64,000 nucleotides of DNA, taken from positions 124,001 through 188,000 of the forward strand of contig JAQVCW010000001.1 of NCBI GenBank assembly GCA_028689585.1. Direction: 5' to 3'. A model generated the notes under the pieces. The model searched no databases. It was not told where the DNA came from and saw nothing but the letters and a program-made list of their open reading frames with translations. Both the position numbers and the translations under genes were made by a program. Below, piece by piece: positions 60,713-64,000 of the stretch. Positions within the stretch are counted from its first letter, which is position 1. The number at the start of each line of letters is the position of its first letter. The stretch is from Lachnospiraceae bacterium (GTDB lineage Bacteria; Bacillota; Clostridia; Lachnospirales; Lachnospiraceae).

Positions 60713-62152
60713 TTATTTTGTGACATTCCACTCTGTATCAATCAAAAGAACACCCACGTCTTTTTTCGCTACAGGTAATACCTTGAATTCAATTATATTA
60801 AATATATTATCATACTTTTCATTTTCTTCATCTTGTATACGTACGTCTAGATAATACGTATTTTTTAATAAATGAATATCTTTTAACTTTAACACAATTT
60901 CGCCCTTGCTTTGTGAAATGAGAAAGCCATTCAACAAATATTTACATGATGTTCCATAACAAAATACCCAATCACTTCTGGTTATGCCAATTGCAAAATT
61001 TATTTTCAGTCCTGGCTGTTCACTTATATATTTCATTTTAATAAAAATATCTTCACCAGTACAGAATTTTGTACATTCTTCTCCCTTTTCATTGAGCATC
61101 TTCACCTCAGTAAACTGAACAATTCCTTTTCCTTCCCTCCGTGCGTCCGGACCACATTGTGTAGCTATTTCTCTACAGCTTGCATTTCTCCGTTTTGTTT
61201 CCTCTCGTTTTCTCTGTTCCCTTTCCGCTTCTTCCTGGTGACGCGCTTCTTCTTCCCTTCGCTTACGTTCTTCCTCTTGTCTACGAACACTTAGTTCTGC
61301 CTTTGCCTTCTTTTCCTCTTCATTACGCCTTTTTTCTTCTTCTTTTCTCTGCTCTTCCCTCTTTTTTTCGTCCTCTAGCTGCATCCGATATTCCAGCTCC
61401 GCCCGTTCCAGGCGGGCAGTTTCCATATTGTCCAAATATTCCTTACAAATCTGACGTGATGGCCCCTCTTTTCTTATTTCTCCTTTATCAATCCAAATAG
61501 CCCTATCACATAATTTTTCAATCTGCCCCAGCGAATGAGAGACAATCACAATAGTTGTCCCCGCCTCTTTTAGACTCTTTAATTTATTAAAACATTTGGT
61601 CTGAAAAGAAGAATCTCCTACTGCCAAAATTTCATCGATCAGCAGGATATCAGCATCCACATTAATTGCTACAGAAAATGCCAATCTCATATACATACCA
61701 GAAGAATATGTCCTTACCGGATTATCAATATAATCCTCCAATTCAGAAAAACGAACAATATCTGCCAGTCTGCGGTCCACTTCCTTAGCCTTAATACCAA
61801 AAATAGAAGCATTAATGTAGATGTTTTCTCTGCCGCTCATATCCGGATGAAAACCCGCTCCCAGCTCGATAAGGCTGCAAACGCGGCCTTTAGTCTCTAT
61901 TGTGCCTCCGTTTGGACGCAAAATTTTAGTCAAAAGTTTCAAAGTAGTACTTTTTCCACAGCCATTCTTTCCGATCAGCCCCACGGATTCACTCTTTTTA
62001 ACGTCAAAGCTGATACCTTTTAGTACCTCACGTCTTTCATATTTATTGCGATAAAATGAAATAACTCTTTCTCGAAGCATATGCCCCTTATCATAATATA
62101 CTTTAAAATGCTTACGCACATCTCTTACTTCAATAACATTTTCTGGTTTCAT
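60713..62152 (-). CDS. Polysaccharide ABC exporter ATPase (Wzt/TagH type) with long charged linker
   Basis: 479 aa. ATPase: Walker A SVGLIGKNGCGKSTTL (about 56-71), signature YSSGMYMRLAFSVAI, Walker B ILLIDEILAVGD, H-loop SHS. Then about 95 residues (240-335) of nearly pure Glu/Arg/Lys coiled-coil (repeats of EEERKRREEEA). The last 140 residues form a Wzt-type carbohydrate-binding beta domain (GEDIFIKMKYISEQPGLKIN, YLDVRIQDEENEKYDNIFNI) that usually recognises the glycan terminus. Start shares a base with the permease stop (TAATG). Confidence 0.92.
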   Translation of the reverse strand: MKPENVIEVRDVRKHFKVYYDKGHMLRERVISFYRNKYERREVLKGISFDVKKSESVGLIGKNGCGKSTTLKLLTKILRPNGGTIETKGRVCSLIELGAGFHPDMSGRENIYINASIFGIKAKEVDRRLADIVRFSELEDYIDNPVRTYSSGMYMRLAFSVAINVDADILLIDEILAVGDSSFQTKCFNKLKSLKEAGTTIVIVSHSLGQIEKLCDRAIWIDKGEIRKEGPSRQICKEYLDNMETARLERAELEYRMQLEDEKKREEQRKEEEKRRNEEEKKAKAELSVRRQEEERKRREEEARHQEEAEREQRKREETKRRNASCREIATQCGPDARREGKGIVQFTEVKMLNEKGEECTKFCTGEDIFIKMKYISEQPGLKINFAIGITRSDWVFCYGTSCKYLLNGFLISQSKGEIVLKLKDIHLLKNTYYLDVRIQDEENEKYDNIFNIIEFKVLPVAKKDVGVLLIDTEWNVTK

Positions 62153-62940
62153 TACAGTTCCTCCGCAAAATTTCCCTCTAATCGAATAAATACAATCTCA
62201 CCAATCACCAATAAAATAAATCCAACCAGCAGGCCAATTCCCAGTGCTCCGATAGAAGGTATTACCTTATAATATAAAATGTCATGATATGCTAAAATAA
62301 TATTAGTCATTGGATTAATTTTTAAAAGAGTAATTACTGCTTCTGACCGCCCATCTAATGTATACATAATTGGTGTTGCCCAAATCCAGGCCATCATCAG
62401 TACCCCAACAATATATTCCATATCTCGCAGGTATACTGTGATTGCTGAGAAAAACAATGTAAAGCCCAAAGCCACCAAATACTCTGCTATCATGACAGGA
62501 ATAAGCCAGAGCAAAGCAGCCGGGTTTACACCAATCCCCGAAATGAATATAAACAAAAATACAATTACAAAAGACAGCAGCATGTTTACAAATTTTGATG
62601 TAACCGAAGCGATGGTCAGCACTTCCCGAGGAAAGTAGATTTTCTTTGTCATATCTGCATTGTTAACAATACTCCCCGCCCCTTGTCCTACTGCCTCATT
62701 AAAAAAGGTCCATGGTATCATCCCCACCGTCAGATAAATATAATAATTCTCCATATTATTTTCAAAAATAACTGAAAAAACAAACGTATAAACTATGATC
62801 TGACACAAAGGATTTAAAAACGTCCACAGCATCCCTAGTACAGACTTCTGATACCTTCCTCTCAATTCTCTTTTAACTAAACTAAAAACCATATCTCTAT
62901 ATTCATATATATCTTTTATTCTCTGTATCACAGCGGTCAA
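62152..62940 (-). CDS. Polysaccharide ABC exporter permease (Wzm/TagG type)
   Basis: 262 aa, six helices. FSLVKRELRGRYQKSVLGML with WTFLNPLCQIIVYTFVFSVI, and NPMTNIILAYHDILYYKVIP, both diagnostic of ABC-2 exporters of O-antigen or teichoic acid. Pairs with the ATPase just downstream. Its start overlaps the end of the upstream glycosyltransferase by 38 bases. Confidence 0.93.
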   Translation of the reverse strand: MTAVIQRIKDIYEYRDMVFSLVKRELRGRYQKSVLGMLWTFLNPLCQIIVYTFVFSVIFENNMENYYIYLTVGMIPWTFFNEAVGQGAGSIVNNADMTKKIYFPREVLTIASVTSKFVNMLLSFVIVFLFIFISGIGVNPAALLWLIPVMIAEYLVALGFTLFFSAITVYLRDMEYIVGVLMMAWIWATPIMYTLDGRSEAVITLLKINPMTNIILAYHDILYYKVIPSIGALGIGLLVGFILLVIGEIVFIRLEGNFAEEL

Positions 62941-64000
62941 TCTCTCCTTTTTCTTTTACTCGAGTATCAGTTAATCTATCTATTAAAGCATTCAGCTTTA
63001 TCTCTAATGAATAGTTAGCCTTTATAAATTTTTTTGCATTTAACCCTACATCTTCAAACCTTTTCTCATCTACCATCCCCTTATTAATACAGTCCGCATA
63101 TTCCTGCGGTGTTTTACAATAAAAAAACTCTTTCTGATCTGTTGCTTCAATTCCTTCTATTCCAATCGTATTTGTCAGTACGGGAATACCTGCCGATAAT
63201 GCTTCCAGTATCTTGATCTTAATCCCTGCACCGCCTACTAAAGGTGCAACCATACACTTACAACTGCCAAACCATTCCTCTGGTTTTTCTACATATCCGG
63301 TTATTATAACATGTTCACTTTCATATTTATATAGGGAATTATTAGGCTGCCCCCCTATAATAATAAATCGAAGCTCTTTATCCTTGAGCAATGGAAGCAC
63401 TTGCTTTATAAACCATATTGCACTTTTATAGTTTTCCGGGCGATACATTGCACCCCAAAAAATAATATCTTTGCATGGTTTATCTCTTTGCACAAAAGAA
63501 TAATCATCAAAATATGGCGCCGATGTAAAAATCCGCTTTTCTGATACTCCATTCTCTAATAATAAATTGGTATCTTTTGGATTATTTGTGACAACAATAT
63601 CTGCCTTGTCTAATGCATCCAATTCAATCTGTTTTCCTATTTTATATCTTTTTTTCCAAAACAAACTGCCAAACTTCGATGATGCCTTTGATATTTTCCT
63701 TTGATAATTAAGGAAGGTAACATCTTCTTCAATAGCAACTATAACAGCATCTGGGAAAATACTTCTCAACTTTTTCGCATATAGAACAGCAAAAGTCCAT
63801 TGTAATATTACTATATCTGGTTCATTACCTTCCCGTATATATAGTCCCAATAATTCATTTATTTTCCATCGTTCATAATTAAGGCAGATACCACCATATT
63901 TGTTCCATGGATTTACATAAGAAACCTCATTTAAAATTCTTCGAAACTGGGCTGTTACAAAATTGGGATTCGTTACAGCTATTAAATTCTTTATTCCGTA
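62903..64000 (-). CDS. Glycosyltransferase family 4-like protein, N-terminus beyond window
   Basis: At least 365 aa. The frame stays open from 63850 to the window edge (codons there read YGIKNLIAVTNPNFVTAQFR), so the true start lies outside and a TTG at 63850 is not the start. C-terminal GT-B half: DIIFWGAMYRPENYKSAIWF, LRFIIIGGQPN, MVAPLVGGAGIKIKILEALS (donor loop), PVLTNTIGIEGIEAT. Adds a sugar to the exported glycan; acceptor unknown. Operon leader of the region within the window. Confidence 0.85.
   Translation of the reverse strand, partial: YGIKNLIAVTNPNFVTAQFRRILNEVSYVNPWNKYGGICLNYERWKINELLGLYIREGNEPDIVILQWTFAVLYAKKLRSIFPDAVIVAIEEDVTFLNYQRKISKASSKFGSLFWKKRYKIGKQIELDALDKADIVVTNNPKDTNLLLENGVSEKRIFTSAPYFDDYSFVQRDKPCKDIIFWGAMYRPENYKSAIWFIKQVLPLLKDKELRFIIIGGQPNNSLYKYESEHVIITGYVEKPEEWFGSCKCMVAPLVGGAGIKIKILEALSAGIPVLTNTIGIEGIEATDQKEFFYCKTPQEYADCINKGMVDEKRFEDVGLNAKKFIKANYSLEIKLNALIDRLTDTRVKEKGEIDRCDTENKRYI

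Overview
This 64 kb window looks like a chromosomal piece of a Gram-positive gut-type Clostridia member, most likely Lachnospiraceae (Blautia-like). That assignment is inferred from gene content and repeat style; no 16S or tRNA gene was seen. Almost every gene lies on the minus strand. The only plus-strand genes are an XRE regulator (5329), an S1-domain protein (21957) and an acyltransferase (27859).

Layout. 0.1-9 kb: a selenophosphate synthetase whose reading frame contains an in-frame UGA (selenocysteine) followed by a SECIS-like hairpin, then a MATE exporter, ribosomal protein bL25, proC with an Lrp-type regulator, a TRIC-type channel and a Cys-cluster protein. A 301-bp MITE-like palindrome with an 8-bp target duplication sits beside the TRIC gene. 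9-18.5 kb: a molybdenum block with XdhC, MogA/MoaB, MoaC, the ModABC molybdate importer, a MoeA-like protein, a MOSC protein and MoaA. An Rpn-type nuclease gene is wedged into it, bracketed by palindromic repeats. 18.5-25.6 kb: housekeeping genes (dCMP deaminase, upp, a catalytically degenerate LMW phosphatase, Sua5, S1 protein, ferredoxin, CwlD-like amidase, NERD protein) separated by intergenic repeats.

25.7-40.3 kb: cell-surface polymer region I. It has acyltransferases, rfbC, a GtrB-like glycosyltransferase and three consecutive cassettes. Each cassette contains a CDP-glycerol-glycerophosphotransferase-like (TagF-type) enzyme, an IspD/TarI-type cytidylyltransferase and a reductase or epimerase. 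40.8-45.0 kb: a 2.1-kb module present twice in tandem. Each copy holds an AAA-ATPase-like/PD-(D/E)XK protein gene and a previously unlisted 33-aa hydrophobic type I toxin-like gene with a convergent antisense RNA.

45.0-64 kb: cell-surface polymer region II, more AT-rich by eye and read leftwards from beyond the right edge to a strong terminator at 45025-45066. It holds a glycosyltransferase cut by the window edge, a Wzm/Wzt-type exporter, a 1383-aa methyltransferase/GT2/GT4 fusion, the four genes for GDP-D-glycero-alpha-D-manno-heptose, acyltransferases, a large membrane protein and GtrA/GtrB-type lipid-linked sugar genes. One GtrA gene is frameshifted in a poly-A run at its start.

Together the right half would make, decorate and export one or more phosphopolyol/heptose-containing surface glycans. 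The left half supports molybdenum and selenium cofactor supply for enzymes encoded outside the window.
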